NCBI RefSeq assembly: GCF_020510425.1
Contig: NZ_JAHBAH010000001.1
Span: 2,089,001-2,153,000 of the forward strand
From: Quatrionicoccus australiensis
GTDB lineage: Bacteria > Pseudomonadota > Gammaproteobacteria > Burkholderiales > Rhodocyclaceae
DNA: 64,000 nucleotides
Direction: 5' to 3'
Position 1 is the stretch's first letter, and the number at the start of each line of letters is the position of its first letter. The position numbers were made by a program, and so were the translations under genes. The notes under the pieces were generated by a model, which made no database searches, was not told the origin of the DNA, and saw nothing but the letters and a program-made list of their open reading frames with translations. Shown here one piece after another: positions 21,145-30,396 of the stretch.

Positions 21145-22175
21145 GGATTTCTGAGGGAGTCGCCAATCATCACGGATTTTTCCGATTGAACCACTAGCGC
21201 GTAGCTGACACGATCGAAGACGCGGAAGATAAATGCCAGCGCATAACGTTCTTCCGGGATGGGGGTTGAGACACGCTTGCCTTTTTCGTCGTAGCCAATG
21301 GAAAGCCGGTTGCGATACAGAGCGACGACGTGGCCAACTTCAAACGCATCATGAGTGCCGCGGTTGATCGTGATGACAGAACTGGTACCGCCTTCATTGG
21401 CGCCACCGTAGATGGCTATGATTTTGCCGGAAACGTCTTGTTCTGGGCGATGCGGCACGTAGGCCACAATCTCGGCGAGCGGCGTTGGCAACAAGCGATC
21501 GCCACGGCCAATTTCTTGTTTTGCGATTGTGATTTTGACGGAAGCTGGTTCGCCGGGTTCGAGCAAGCGGGCATTACCGAGGAAAAATGCTTCATGGCCG
21601 AGGACCTCGCCGGTGTCCGGATCCTTCAGGGCCTTGCCCGGACGGAAGATGTTCCAGTTCACAACGCTGGTATCGGGAATGCCGGTGACGTAGGCGGTGT
21701 CGCCACTGCCCATGAAAACCCGATCCTCCTGCGAGGCGATGATGCGGGCAATGTTGTCGTGGGCGCCGGGTTCGATGACCAGCGGTTGCGAGAGGAAGGG
21801 CTCGATTGCATTTGGCGGAATGCTCGGTACGATCTGCTGTACGGCTTCGCTGTACACCTTGGGCTGCAAACGGCCATTGCCCGTGCTACCGACTGATTTG
21901 CCAATCTTCAAGCGCGGTTTGCCGTTGACGTAGTCGAGCATGATCACGTCGCCGGGATAGATCCAGTGCGGATTCTTGATCTCGGCCTTGTTCATGTTCC
22001 AGATTTCCGGCCAGCGCCAGGGTTGCTTGAGAAATTTGCCGGAAATGCCCCACAGGGTGTCACCGCGGACGACAATGTGGCGATCAGGGGGATTGTCGAC
22101 GAGTTGAAGCGGCTCTTCGGCAGATGCGCAGAAGGCCGTTACGGCCAGGATGAGCGCGGATATAATGCGAACCAT
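21141..22175 (-). CDS. Periplasmic LysM-domain protein
   Basis: 344 aa. Signal peptide (1-19, cleavage after CASA) followed by one LysM domain (~32-80; HIVVRGDTLWGISGKFL, WIYPGDVIML) that binds peptidoglycan. The rest (~85-344) has no obvious catalytic motif and looks like a beta-rich domain of unknown role. A good ribosome site (AGAGG) precedes the ATG. LysM-dprA is a common betaproteobacterial arrangement divergent from def-fmt, as here, with a 142-bp shared promoter region. Confidence 0.85.
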   Translation of the reverse strand: MVRIISALILAVTAFCASAEEPLQLVDNPPDRHIVVRGDTLWGISGKFLKQPWRWPEIWNMNKAEIKNPHWIYPGDVIMLDYVNGKPRLKIGKSVGSTGNGRLQPKVYSEAVQQIVPSIPPNAIEPFLSQPLVIEPGAHDNIARIIASQEDRVFMGSGDTAYVTGIPDTSVVNWNIFRPGKALKDPDTGEVLGHEAFFLGNARLLEPGEPASVKITIAKQEIGRGDRLLPTPLAEIVAYVPHRPEQDVSGKIIAIYGGANEGGTSSVITINRGTHDAFEVGHVVALYRNRLSIGYDEKGKRVSTPIPEERYALAFIFRVFDRVSYALVVQSEKSVMIGDSLRNP

Positions 22176-22317
22176 TGTCGTAACCTCTCGTGCCGGTGGA
22201 ACGCGGTGCGATCAACACTGTCTGAATAGTGTCTGGCAAGCCGGTTCATATCTCGGAAATTGCTGGAGATTCTGCACGTAATAACCTAATCGAGCAAGCT
22301 TTTCATCCGTTTTCCCT

Positions 22318-22821
22318 ATGGCACTTCTACCCATTTTGCGTTTCCCCGATGTCCGGCTGAAAAAAGTCGCCGCGCCGGTTTCAACTATTGACGATGGCAT
22401 CCGTAAACTCGTCGCCGACATGGCCGAGACCATGTACGAGGCGCCCGGTATCGGGCTGGCTGCGACCCAGGTCGATGTGCATAAGCAGATCGTCGTGATC
22501 GACATTTCCGAAGAGAAGAACGACCTGCGGGTGTTCATCAATCCGCGTCTCGATCAATGCGCGGGGTCGCAGGAGGGCGAGGAAGGCTGCCTGTCGGTGC
22601 CCGGCATCTACGACAAGGTCGAGCGGGCCGAATTCGTCACCGTGCATTACCTCGATCTTGACGGCAAGACACAGTCCCTGCAGGCCGACGGCCTGCTTGC
22701 CGTGTGCATCCAGCACGAACTGGATCACCTGAACGGCAAGGTTTTCGTCGATCACCTGTCGCAACTCAAACAGACCCGGATCCGGAACAAGCTGGCGAAG
22801 CAGGCGCGCGTCACCGCATGA
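22318..22821 (+). CDS. def: Peptide deformylase
   Basis: 167 aa metalloenzyme removing the formyl group from nascent N-terminal methionine. All three motifs are present: GIGLAATQ (44-51), EGCLSVPG (metal ligand C91) and QHELDHLNG (H133, E134, H137). It overlaps fmt by 4 bp (ATGA), the standard def-fmt operon pairing formylation with its removal. Confidence 0.97.
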   Translation: MALLPILRFPDVRLKKVAAPVSTIDDGIRKLVADMAETMYEAPGIGLAATQVDVHKQIVVIDISEEKNDLRVFINPRLDQCAGSQEGEEGCLSVPGIYDKVERAEFVTVHYLDLDGKTQSLQADGLLAVCIQHELDHLNGKVFVDHLSQLKQTRIRNKLAKQARVTA

Positions 22822-23741
22822 GGCTGATCTTCGCCGGGACACCGGAATTTGCCGCACAGGCGCTGCAAGCAATCATTGCGGCTGGTCATGAGGTAGCGTT
22901 GGTGCTGACTCAGCCCGACCGTCCGGCTGGCCGCGGCATGAGCCTGCAGCCGTCGCCGGTCAAGAAACTGGCGCTCGAACACGGTATCGATGTCTTCCAG
23001 CCCTTGAGCCTCAAGGATGCCGAGGCGCAGGCGAGGATTGCTGCCATGCAGGCCGAGGTGATGGTGGTTGCCGCCTACGGGCTGATCCTGCCGCAAGTCG
23101 TGCTCGACATGCCGCGTCTGGGCTGCATCAATATTCACGCTTCGCTGTTGCCGCGCTGGCGCGGTGCCGCACCGATCCAGCGCGCGTTGCTCGCCGGCGA
23201 TGCCGAGACGGGGGTCTGCATCATGCAGATGGAAGCCGGCCTCGATACCGGGCCGGTGCTGCTGCGCGGCGCTTTCCCGATTGCATCAACGGATACGACC
23301 GCGACACTGCATGACCGTCTGGCCGAGTTGGGCGCAAACCTTGCCGTCGAGGCGCTCGGCAAATTGCCGTTGCCGGCAGTTGCACAGCCGTTCGAAGGCA
23401 TCACCTACGCGCACAAGATCGAGAAGGCGGAAGCGCTGATCGACTGGTCGAAAAGTGCTGCCGAACTCGATCGCCACATCCGTGCCTTCAATCCGTTTCC
23501 CGGTGCCCAGGCCTTGCTGGGTGGGCAGACCGTGAAGTTGTGGCGGGCCGAACCGGTCGTTGGTGAAGGTGAAATCGGGCAGGTTTTGCAGGTCGACCGG
23601 CAGGCGCTCGTGGTCGCCTGTGGCTCAGGGGCGCTGGCGATCAGCGAGTTGCAAAAGGCAGGCGGCAAGCGTCTGCCGGTGCAGCAGTTCCTGGCCGGCA
23701 ACCCGCTGCAGGTGGGCGATCGTTTCGATCTGCCGGGCTGA
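22818..23741 (+). CDS. fmt: Methionyl-tRNA formyltransferase
   Basis: 307 aa from ATG 22818. It transfers formyl from 10-formyl-THF to Met-tRNAi. Catalytic set: N105 and H107 in [18 protein letters not shown], and D143 in [11 protein letters not shown]-terminal OB-like domain (~205-307) handles the tRNA. The start was chosen because [12 protein letters not shown] is the conserved N-terminus and overlaps the def stop. Confidence 0.97.
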   Translation: MRLIFAGTPEFAAQALQAIIAAGHEVALVLTQPDRPAGRGMSLQPSPVKKLALEHGIDVFQPLSLKDAEAQARIAAMQAEVMVVAAYGLILPQVVLDMPRLGCINIHASLLPRWRGAAPIQRALLAGDAETGVCIMQMEAGLDTGPVLLRGAFPIASTDTTATLHDRLAELGANLAVEALGKLPLPAVAQPFEGITYAHKIEKAEALIDWSKSAAELDRHIRAFNPFPGAQALLGGQTVKLWRAEPVVGEGEIGQVLQVDRQALVVACGSGALAISELQKAGGKRLPVQQFLAGNPLQVGDRFDLPG

Positions 23742-23781
23742 GTGACGTGGGCTGCGTCCGGCGTTGCTGCCGGATGTCGCG

Positions 23782-24162
23782 CTAACTGCCGAGGTGGCCG
23801 CGTGCCACCTCTTTCTTTTCCAGCCGGCCAGGTGCGAAGGTGGCGATGACTTCGGCAAACAGCGCGCGGGCCCGAACACTGTTATCGCCACTGAAGTTGC
23901 AGACGTAGACATCCAGCGTGACGCCGCCGATTTCCGGCCATGTGTGCACGGCCAGGTGTGATTCGGCCAGCACCACGGTGCCGGTGACACCGGCCGGCTG
24001 GCCGGTGGCGTTTTCGAAGGTGTGGAAGAGTCGACCGACCACGCTCAGGCCATGCCGGCGACAGGCATCGACACAATAGTGTTCCAGCCCGGCGGCATCG
24101 AGCAGCAAGTTCGGGGCACAGCGGCAGTCGTGCAGGTCAGCGATCAGGTGCAGGCCATTCAT
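23782..24162 (-). CDS. speD: S-adenosylmethionine decarboxylase proenzyme
   Basis: 126 aa, the short prokaryotic class. The self-cleavage site is E67-S68 in LAESHLAVHTWPE; S68 becomes the pyruvoyl cofactor. H69 and C88 (YVCNFSGD) match processing and catalytic residues of the family. The product, decarboxylated SAM, feeds spermidine synthesis; no spermidine synthase gene is in the window. It lies 9 bp after the nuclease gene on the same strand. Confidence 0.95.
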   Translation of the reverse strand: MNGLHLIADLHDCRCAPNLLLDAAGLEHYCVDACRRHGLSVVGRLFHTFENATGQPAGVTGTVVLAESHLAVHTWPEIGGVTLDVYVCNFSGDNSVRARALFAEVIATFAPGRLEKKEVARGHLGS

Positions 24163-24171
24163 TTGGCAATT

Positions 24172-25053
24172 CTATGGCGTTTCACGTGAAACCCGGCGGG
24201 CAAAAATGCCTTCGAGCAGGCGGCCGAGCCGATAACCGGCATTGACGATCTGCCGTTCGGCGATGCCGCGCGCCTGCGAGTCGAACTCTTCGGTAATCAA
24301 AGGTAGCAGGCTGCCGGCCGGGGGGTAGGCGGCAGCAAGCAGACGGTGGCTTTCGTTGCGCCAGCCGGTAACCGAACTTTGGGCGGGCGCCGGATAGCGG
24401 GCGAGCAGCTCGGCGGCACGGTTGTCCAGGCGCTTGCCGCGCAGGGAAGACGGCCCGGGCAATTCATCCCAGTACTGATGCAAGCTGGAGAAGGGTTGGC
24501 GGCGGGCCGGGTTTTCGATTTCCACGCGGTTGCCGCCATCGTCGCCCTCCTTGCCGACATGCAGCGGCTGGTGGATGTCGCCGACCAGATGCAGCAGCCA
24601 GGGCACTGCCCAGGAAATCTGCTCCGGGCTGGCGGTCGACCGCAAAATCTGGCTGATTTTCCCGATCTGGCGGTCGATTTCGCCGGCCCGGCGTTTGCCC
24701 CTGGCGTCGAGGTCGACGTAATGCCAGCGTTTGTGGCGGGCCTGGTCGAACAGGCCGGGAATGGCCGGTGTCGCGGCTCCCCGGGTTTCGTCGTAATAGC
24801 GGGGGTCATGCCGGATGCTGTCCGGCCAGGTTGCCGCTTCGGCGAAGATGGCGCGCGGCTCGTCGGAGCGGGATTTTTCCTGCCAGCGCGGGTAGTCAGG
24901 GTGACGGGCCAGGATTTCGGCAATCTGCTGCCGGCTGGCTGGCGACAATTGCTGCCAGGCGATGACGGCGCTCAACCGATGGCCAGCCCCATTCCAGGCG
25001 TGGACGATGGGCGGACAGAGGAGCAGGAAGAACAGAATCAGGAATCGACGCAT
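24172..25053 (-). CDS. Secreted S1/P1-type zinc nuclease
   Basis: 293 aa from ATG 25053 (MRRFLILFFLLL). The signal peptide ends at VHA, leaving WNGAGH as the mature N-terminus; in S1/P1 nucleases this Trp amino terminus is a zinc ligand. Other family motifs are ATWPDSIRHDPRYYDE, WHYVDLD and the zinc-site HLVGDIHQPLHVG followed by GGN. These enzymes cleave single-stranded DNA/RNA and 3'-nucleotides outside the cytoplasm. The last codons (V-S-R-E-T) are written within a parS-like site. It is divergent from rsmB with only 34 bp between starts. Confidence 0.9.
   Translation of the reverse strand: MRRFLILFFLLLCPPIVHAWNGAGHRLSAVIAWQQLSPASRQQIAEILARHPDYPRWQEKSRSDEPRAIFAEAATWPDSIRHDPRYYDETRGAATPAIPGLFDQARHKRWHYVDLDARGKRRAGEIDRQIGKISQILRSTASPEQISWAVPWLLHLVGDIHQPLHVGKEGDDGGNRVEIENPARRQPFSSLHQYWDELPGPSSLRGKRLDNRAAELLARYPAPAQSSVTGWRNESHRLLAAAYPPAGSLLPLITEEFDSQARGIAERQIVNAGYRLGRLLEGIFARRVSRETP
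24178..24193. other. parS-like ParB-binding site 3 (inside nuclease 3' end)
   Basis: The core GTTTCACGTGAAAC (24179-24192) is the perfectly palindromic universal parS core. It encodes the last residues of the nuclease on the minus strand. Confidence 0.85.
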
Positions 25054-25087
25054 TGCGGCATTATGCCGCGTGCGATAATCACAGACT

Positions 25088-26347
25088 ATGTCGAAACTGC
25101 CGCTCACCTCACTGGCTTTTGCGCTGCAACAAGCCGCCCTCATCAACGTCGCCGTCTTTGCCGGGCAAAGCCTGGCCGATGGCCTGCTTGGCCGTGTTGA
25201 TCCGCTTGCCCGCCCGGCGGTTCAGGATCTGGTCTATGGCAGCCTGCGCCAGTACGGACGGGGCGATTTCTTTTTGTCCCGCCTGCTCAGCAAGCCGCTG
25301 GCTGCCGAAGAAATTCGCGCCTTGTTGCTGGTCGCGATCTACCGTCTGGAAACCCGTCCGGACGCGGCGCATACCGTGGTCGATCAGGCCGTGGTGGCGG
25401 CCGGCGTCATGGCCGAAGGCCGTTTCCGTTCGCTGGTTAATGCCGTGCTGCGCAATTTCCTGCGGCAGCAAGCGGCGCTGAATACCGATCTGGCGGCCGA
25501 CGAACTGGCCTCCAGCCAGCATCCCGACTGGTGGCTGGCGCAATTGCAAACGGCCTATCCGAACGATTGGCCGGCCATCGTCGCAGTCGGCAACGCGCCG
25601 CCGCCGATGGCGCTGCGTGTCAATCTGCGCCGCATCGGCCGTGACGAGTATCAACAGCGTCTGAGTGGCGTCGATATCGCCTCGACGCCAATCGACGAGG
25701 CTGGTCTGATGCTCGACAAGCCGGTGGGTGTTGATCGTCTGCCCGGTTTTTTCGACGGCCTGGTTTCCGTTCAGGATCCGGGCGCCCAGCGCACCGCCAG
25801 CCTGCTCGACCCGCAGCCTGGCAGTCGTGTGCTGGATGCCTGTGCCGCACCCGGTGGCAAGACGGCGCATTTGCTCGAACGCGCCGAGCTCGATCTGCTG
25901 GCGCTCGATCTCAAGCCGTCGCGTTGTCGCCGCATCGAGGAAAATCTGGCTCGCCTCGGGCTGCAGGCCGGGGTCAAGGCGGCCGATTGCGCCAAACTGA
26001 ATTTGTGGTGGGACGGCCGTCCCTTCGATGCCGTGCTTGCTGACGTGCCCTGTACGGCAAGCGGTGTTGTGCGCCGTAATCCGGATGCCAAGTGGCTGCG
26101 CCGGGAGACCGATATCGCCAGCTTTGCGGCCAGCCAGGCGCGTATTCTCGATGCCTTGTGGCAGGTTGTCCGGCCGGGGGGTAAACTGCTTTACGTGACC
26201 TGTTCGGTTTTTCCGGCTGAAAATACCGAACAGATCGGGCTGTTCCTGGCGCGCCAGCCGCTGGCTCGCCGCTGCCATGAGGAACAGCTTTTGCCTACCG
26301 CTGAACATGATGGTTTCTTCTATTGCCTCCTCGAAAAACGTGACTGA
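25088..26347 (+). CDS. rsmB: 16S rRNA (cytosine-967-C5)-methyltransferase
   Basis: 419 aa. The N-terminal NusB-like domain (~1-140) includes VYGSLRQYGRGDFFL and VNAVLRNFLR. The methyltransferase domain has the SAM motif LDACAAPGGKTAHLL, C322 in DVPCTASGV and nucleophile C372 in VTCSVFPAEN, corresponding to C325 and C375 of E. coli RsmB. It is the first gene of a four-gene plus-strand run with DUF4390 and the NtrY/NtrX-like pair, an arrangement usual in betaproteobacteria. Confidence 0.96.
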   Translation: MSKLPLTSLAFALQQAALINVAVFAGQSLADGLLGRVDPLARPAVQDLVYGSLRQYGRGDFFLSRLLSKPLAAEEIRALLLVAIYRLETRPDAAHTVVDQAVVAAGVMAEGRFRSLVNAVLRNFLRQQAALNTDLAADELASSQHPDWWLAQLQTAYPNDWPAIVAVGNAPPPMALRVNLRRIGRDEYQQRLSGVDIASTPIDEAGLMLDKPVGVDRLPGFFDGLVSVQDPGAQRTASLLDPQPGSRVLDACAAPGGKTAHLLERAELDLLALDLKPSRCRRIEENLARLGLQAGVKAADCAKLNLWWDGRPFDAVLADVPCTASGVVRRNPDAKWLRRETDIASFAASQARILDALWQVVRPGGKLLYVTCSVFPAENTEQIGLFLARQPLARRCHEEQLLPTAEHDGFFYCLLEKRD

Positions 26348-26918
26348 GCGACTCCGGCGCTGGCTGTTGCTGCTGGTTTTCCTGCCGGTACTGGCGTGGA
26401 CCGCAGAGATCGACATTGCAGCGCCGCAGATCGTGGCCGGCGATGATGGCTACGTGCTGTCGGCCGATTTCACTTTCGAACTGAACCAGCGCCTGGAAGA
26501 AGCGGTGACCAAGGGCGTCGTGCTCTATTTTGTCGCCGACTTCGAGCTTTCCCGGCCGCGCTGGTACTGGTTAGACGAAAAACTGCTCAGCCGAAGCCAG
26601 ACCTACCGCCTGTCCTATCACGCGCTGACCCGGCAATACCGCTTGTCCACCGGCGCGCTGCACCAGTCGTTTTCCTCCTTGTCCGACGCCTTGCGCATGT
26701 TGGCGCGCCTGCGCAACTGGGTGGTGATCGACCGGAACGACAAGAGCATCAAGGCGGGTGAGCCGTATCAAGCCGCCTTGCGCCTGCGTCTGGACATCAC
26801 GCAGTTGCCGCGTCCCTTCCAGATCAGCGCGCTCGGCAACAAGGAATGGAGCCTGTCTTCCGACTGGAAGACCTGGCAGCTCAGCCTGCCTGCCGTGTTG
26901 CCGGCGGAGGTCAAGTGA
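26340..26918 (+). CDS. DUF4390 periplasmic protein
   Basis: About 192 aa if started at GTG 26340 (MTERLRRWLLLL), overlapping the rsmB stop by 8 bp. ATG 26310 would add ten residues and neither start has a good ribosome site. It has a signal peptide or N-terminal anchor (~7-20), then a beta-rich domain with the DUF4390 hallmarks RWYWLDEKL and LSYHALTRQYRLS. Function unknown; it is always found just before the NtrY-like kinase in related genomes, so a role in signal input is a reasonable guess. It overlaps the kinase gene by 4 bp. Confidence 0.82.
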   Translation: MTERLRRWLLLLVFLPVLAWTAEIDIAAPQIVAGDDGYVLSADFTFELNQRLEEAVTKGVVLYFVADFELSRPRWYWLDEKLLSRSQTYRLSYHALTRQYRLSTGALHQSFSSLSDALRMLARLRNWVVIDRNDKSIKAGEPYQAALRLRLDITQLPRPFQISALGNKEWSLSSDWKTWQLSLPAVLPAEVK

Positions 26919-29047
26919 AGCGTTTCGTCGCCGCCAGCGGCGCGCTTGCTGCAGCCGTCGGTGCCATTGTCTGGTTCCTGCTGCTGATGTCGACGGCGGC
27001 GGATACGGTCATTTTTTCGCGCAATTACCCCTTGCTGATCGCCCTCAACATCATGCTGGCGCTCGGCATGCTCGCCCTCGTCGGCTCACAGCTGCGTTCC
27101 TTGTGGCGCGACTACCAGGCGCAGGTTTTCGGCGCCCGCCTCAAGCTGCGCCTGATGCTGATGTTCGGCGTCATTGCCGTGCTGCCGGGGGCGCTGGTCT
27201 ACGGCGTTTCCGTGCAGTTCGTGACGCGTTCGATCGAGAGCTGGTTCGACGTGCGCGTCGAGAAGGCGCTCGAGTCCGGCCTGCATCTCGGTCGCTCGGC
27301 CCTCGATTCGCTGCTTGCCGACCTTGGTGAAAAGGGGCGCAGCATGGCCTCCGAACTGTCCGACATCCAGGAGTTTTCCCGCCGCTCGGCCCTGTTGCGC
27401 CTGCGTGACGAAAAGGGCGTGCAGTCGGCGGCGCTGTTCTCGCTTGGTGGCCAGCTGCTTTCCAGCGCGACCGGCGAACTGGGGGCCTTGCTGCCGGAAC
27501 TGCCGACCCAGGCCCAGCTCAAGCAGGCGCGCAGCACGCGGGCAGTCAGTTCGGTCGAAGGTGAGGGCGGCAAGCTCTTTTTGCGCGTGCTGGTGGCCGT
27601 GACGGCGCGTGACGTTTTCGAGGAACCGCGCATCCTGCAACTGATCCAGCCGGTGCCGGAAGGTCTGGCGCACGACGCCGATGCGGTGCAGGCTGTTTAT
27701 CGCGATTACCAGGAACTGCAGTTGGCACGCGAGGGCCTGACCCGCATTTATGCCCTGACTTTGACGTTGACCGTGCTGGTTGCGCTGTTCGGCGCCTTCG
27801 CACTGGCCTACGTCATGGCCCGCCGCCTGGTGGCGCCGCTGCACATCCTGGCCGAAGGCACGCAGGCCGTGGCGCAGGGCGACTTTTCGCCGCGCCAGGC
27901 AATCTACAGCGGCGACGAACTCGGCGTGCTGACCCAGTCCTTTAACCGGATGACCCGCCAGCTCAACGAAGCACGGCACGAAACCGAGCGCCATCGGGGG
28001 GAACTGGAGTCTGCGCGCGGCTATCTCGAATCGATCCTCGCCAACCTGTCGGCCGGTGTGCTGGTTTTCGACCGCCATTTCGTATTGCGTACGGTCAACG
28101 AAGGCGCTTTGACCGTTTTGAACGATGATTTCACCGGCCTGATCGGCGAAGCCGTTGAAAACTGGCCGCGCCAGAGCATCATGGGCGAATGCATCCGTAC
28201 GCATTTTTCGGCCACCGACGAAGTCGAATGGCAAGCCCAGCTTGAACTGGAGCGCCCGAACGGCATGCCGCAGGTCTTGCTGCTGCGCGGTTCGCGCCTG
28301 CCGGAAGCGAGCGGTGGCGGCGATGTCGTGGTGTTCGACGATGTGACGCGGATGATCGCCGCCCAGCGCAGCGCGGCCTGGGGCGAAGTGGCCCGGCGCC
28401 TGGCGCACGAGATCAAGAACCCGCTGACGCCGATCCAGCTGTCGGCGGAGCGCCTGCAGTTCAAGCTGGCTGGCAAGCTGCTCAACGGCGATGCCGACAT
28501 GCTGGCGCGCGGCACGCAGACCATCATCAATCAGGTGCAGGCAATGAAGCGCATGGTCGACGATTTCCGCGACTATGCCCGCCTGCCGGCACCGGAAGTT
28601 TCGCCGCTCGATCTCAACGAATTGATCGGCGAAGTGCTCGGCCTCTATGAAAGCTCGTCGGCCCGCATCGAAACCGAACTGGCCGCCGATCTGCCGGCTG
28701 TCCTTGGTGATGCGACGCAGCTACGCCAGATCATCCACAATCTGCTGCGCAATGCCGAAGATGCGCTCGAGGAGCGTCCGGATAGCTGCATCCGGATCAT
28801 TACCGAGCGCCTCGGCCGCTGCGCCCGCCTGCAGATCGCCGATAACGGCCCCGGCTTCCCGGCCGAACTGCTGCCCCGGATTTTTGAACCCTACGTCACC
28901 ACCAAGGCCCGCGGTACCGGCCTTGGCCTGCCCATCGTCAAGAAAATTGTCGAAGAACACCTGGGCACTATCGAAATCAGCAATGCACCGGAAGGCGGAG
29001 CACGAATCGACATTCGTCTGCCCCTGGTGAAGGAGGAGAGCCAATAA
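26915..29047 (+). CDS. NtrY-like membrane sensor histidine kinase
   Basis: 710 aa from GTG 26915, which overlaps the DUF4390 stop and has GGAGGT a few bases upstream. Three N-terminal TM segments (~4-28, 37-59, 76-100), an extracytoplasmic region, a fourth TM (~275-302), HAMP, PAS (~370-470), HisKA with H498 in RRLAHEIKNPLTPIQ, and HATPase (NLLRNAEDAL, DNGPGFP, GTGLGLPIVKK). The layout is that of NtrY. The kinase and the next gene overlap by one base. The signal is not known; nitrogen and redox sensing have been proposed for relatives. Confidence 0.9.
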   Translation: MKRFVAASGALAAAVGAIVWFLLLMSTAADTVIFSRNYPLLIALNIMLALGMLALVGSQLRSLWRDYQAQVFGARLKLRLMLMFGVIAVLPGALVYGVSVQFVTRSIESWFDVRVEKALESGLHLGRSALDSLLADLGEKGRSMASELSDIQEFSRRSALLRLRDEKGVQSAALFSLGGQLLSSATGELGALLPELPTQAQLKQARSTRAVSSVEGEGGKLFLRVLVAVTARDVFEEPRILQLIQPVPEGLAHDADAVQAVYRDYQELQLAREGLTRIYALTLTLTVLVALFGAFALAYVMARRLVAPLHILAEGTQAVAQGDFSPRQAIYSGDELGVLTQSFNRMTRQLNEARHETERHRGELESARGYLESILANLSAGVLVFDRHFVLRTVNEGALTVLNDDFTGLIGEAVENWPRQSIMGECIRTHFSATDEVEWQAQLELERPNGMPQVLLLRGSRLPEASGGGDVVVFDDVTRMIAAQRSAAWGEVARRLAHEIKNPLTPIQLSAERLQFKLAGKLLNGDADMLARGTQTIINQVQAMKRMVDDFRDYARLPAPEVSPLDLNELIGEVLGLYESSSARIETELAADLPAVLGDATQLRQIIHNLLRNAEDALEERPDSCIRIITERLGRCARLQIADNGPGFPAELLPRIFEPYVTTKARGTGLGLPIVKKIVEEHLGTIEISNAPEGGARIDIRLPLVKEESQ

Positions 29048-30312
29048 TGGCGATTATTCTGGTCGTTGACGACGAAGTCGGCATCCGCGAACTACTGTCG
29101 GAAATCCTGATCGACGAGGGCTACGATGTCCGCCTCGCCGAAAATGCCGCAGCCGCCCGCCGGGTGCGCGGCGAACTGCGCCCCGATCTGGTCCTGCTCG
29201 ACATCTGGATGCCCGACACCGACGGCATCTCGTTGTTGAAGGAGTGGCATGCCGGCGGCCAGCTCAACATGCCGGTGGTGATGATGTCGGGTCACGGCAC
29301 CATTGATACGGCGGTTGAGGCGACGCGTTTCGGCGCCTTCGATTTTCTCGAAAAGCCGATTGCGCTGCAAAAGCTGCTGTCCACGGTGCAGAAGGCGCTC
29401 AAGCACGATGCGCCGCCGCAACGCCCGCCGCTGACCCTGGAAGCCTTCGGGCGCTCGGCTTTCATCAAGGAATTCAAGCGCCGGCTCGAACAGGCCGCCG
29501 CCAAGTCGCCGCTGCTGCTGCTCAAAGGCGCGACCGGCGGCATGGCCGAAATCTGCGCGCGCACGCTGCAGACGCCACGCGCACCCTGGCTGGACCTGTC
29601 CGGTATCAGCAGCGCCCTGACTCAGGAAATGCTGGAAAAGGTCAGTGGCGGCCTGCTCTTTGTGCCGGACCTGTCGGCCCTGGGTAAGATGCAGCAAATG
29701 AACCTGTCCTATGCGGTCGACCGTCTGGAAAAGCTCAATTTGCAGCTGGTCGCCGCTACCGCCCGGCCGCTTGCCACGCTGGGCGAAGCGGGCTGGGATG
29801 GCAAGCTGCTCACCCGCCTGGGTGAAGTCTTTGTCGCCATGCCCTCGCTGGCGGGGCATGCCGACGAATTGCCGGAAATCGCCAGCCTGCTGCTGAGCAA
29901 TTTCGTCGAGCGCGGCGAAGTCCCGCCCCGCCGTTTCTCGACCGGTGCCCTCAATGCCTTGCGTACGCTGCCCTGGAAGAGCCTGCCCGACGCCAGCTGG
30001 ACCGATCTCTATGTGCTGGTCCGCAACCTGGCCCTGACCGCGCTCGAAGAAGACATTTCGGCCGAGGATGTGATCCGCGTGACGCCCGAGAAGGAAGGGA
30101 ACAGCCAGGAACTGGTTTCGCTGCAGCCCTTGCTCGAGCAACCGTTGCGCGAAGCGCGCGATGCCTTCGAGAAGCTGTATTTCGAGCATCATCTGCGTCT
30201 CGAGGGCGGCAACATGACCAAGCTCGCCGAGCGTTCCGGCCTGGAACGCACGCACCTGTATCGCAAGCTGAAGCAACTCGACGTCAAACTCGGCAAGCGC
30301 AACGAGGAATAG
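29047..30312 (+). CDS. NtrX-like response regulator with degenerate AAA+ domain
   Basis: 421 aa. Receiver (1-120) with phosphoacceptor D52 in LVLLDIWMPDTDG. The central region (~135-340) aligns with a sigma-54 activator ATPase only in outline: the Walker A region is LLLLKGATGGMAE, without the GK[ST] of a working P-loop, and no GAFTGA motif for contacting sigma-54 exists. The C-terminus (~375-415) is a Fis-type helix-turn-helix (NMTKLAERSGLERTHLYRKL). It should bind DNA under phosphorylation control but cannot act as a standard sigma-54 activator. Confidence 0.88.
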   Translation: MAIILVVDDEVGIRELLSEILIDEGYDVRLAENAAAARRVRGELRPDLVLLDIWMPDTDGISLLKEWHAGGQLNMPVVMMSGHGTIDTAVEATRFGAFDFLEKPIALQKLLSTVQKALKHDAPPQRPPLTLEAFGRSAFIKEFKRRLEQAAAKSPLLLLKGATGGMAEICARTLQTPRAPWLDLSGISSALTQEMLEKVSGGLLFVPDLSALGKMQQMNLSYAVDRLEKLNLQLVAATARPLATLGEAGWDGKLLTRLGEVFVAMPSLAGHADELPEIASLLLSNFVERGEVPPRRFSTGALNALRTLPWKSLPDASWTDLYVLVRNLALTALEEDISAEDVIRVTPEKEGNSQELVSLQPLLEQPLREARDAFEKLYFEHHLRLEGGNMTKLAERSGLERTHLYRKLKQLDVKLGKRNEE

Positions 30313-30348
30313 CTGACGGCGGCTGCGCGGCAGCCGTGACCTGATGCC

Positions 30349-30376
30349 CGGAAAGGCGGATAATGCCGCCTTTCCG
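30349..30376. repeat. Inverted repeat before hemE
   Basis: Perfect 11-bp stem CGGAAAGGCGG / CCGCCTTTCCG around ATAATG. It has no T-run, so it is not a standard terminator. The GATAAT at its centre could be a -10 element for hemE. A smaller hairpin (CGGCTG/CAGCCG) lies at 30320-30336, just after ntrX. Confidence 0.55.
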
Positions 30377-30396
30377 AATTCATGGCGGAGTGCGAC

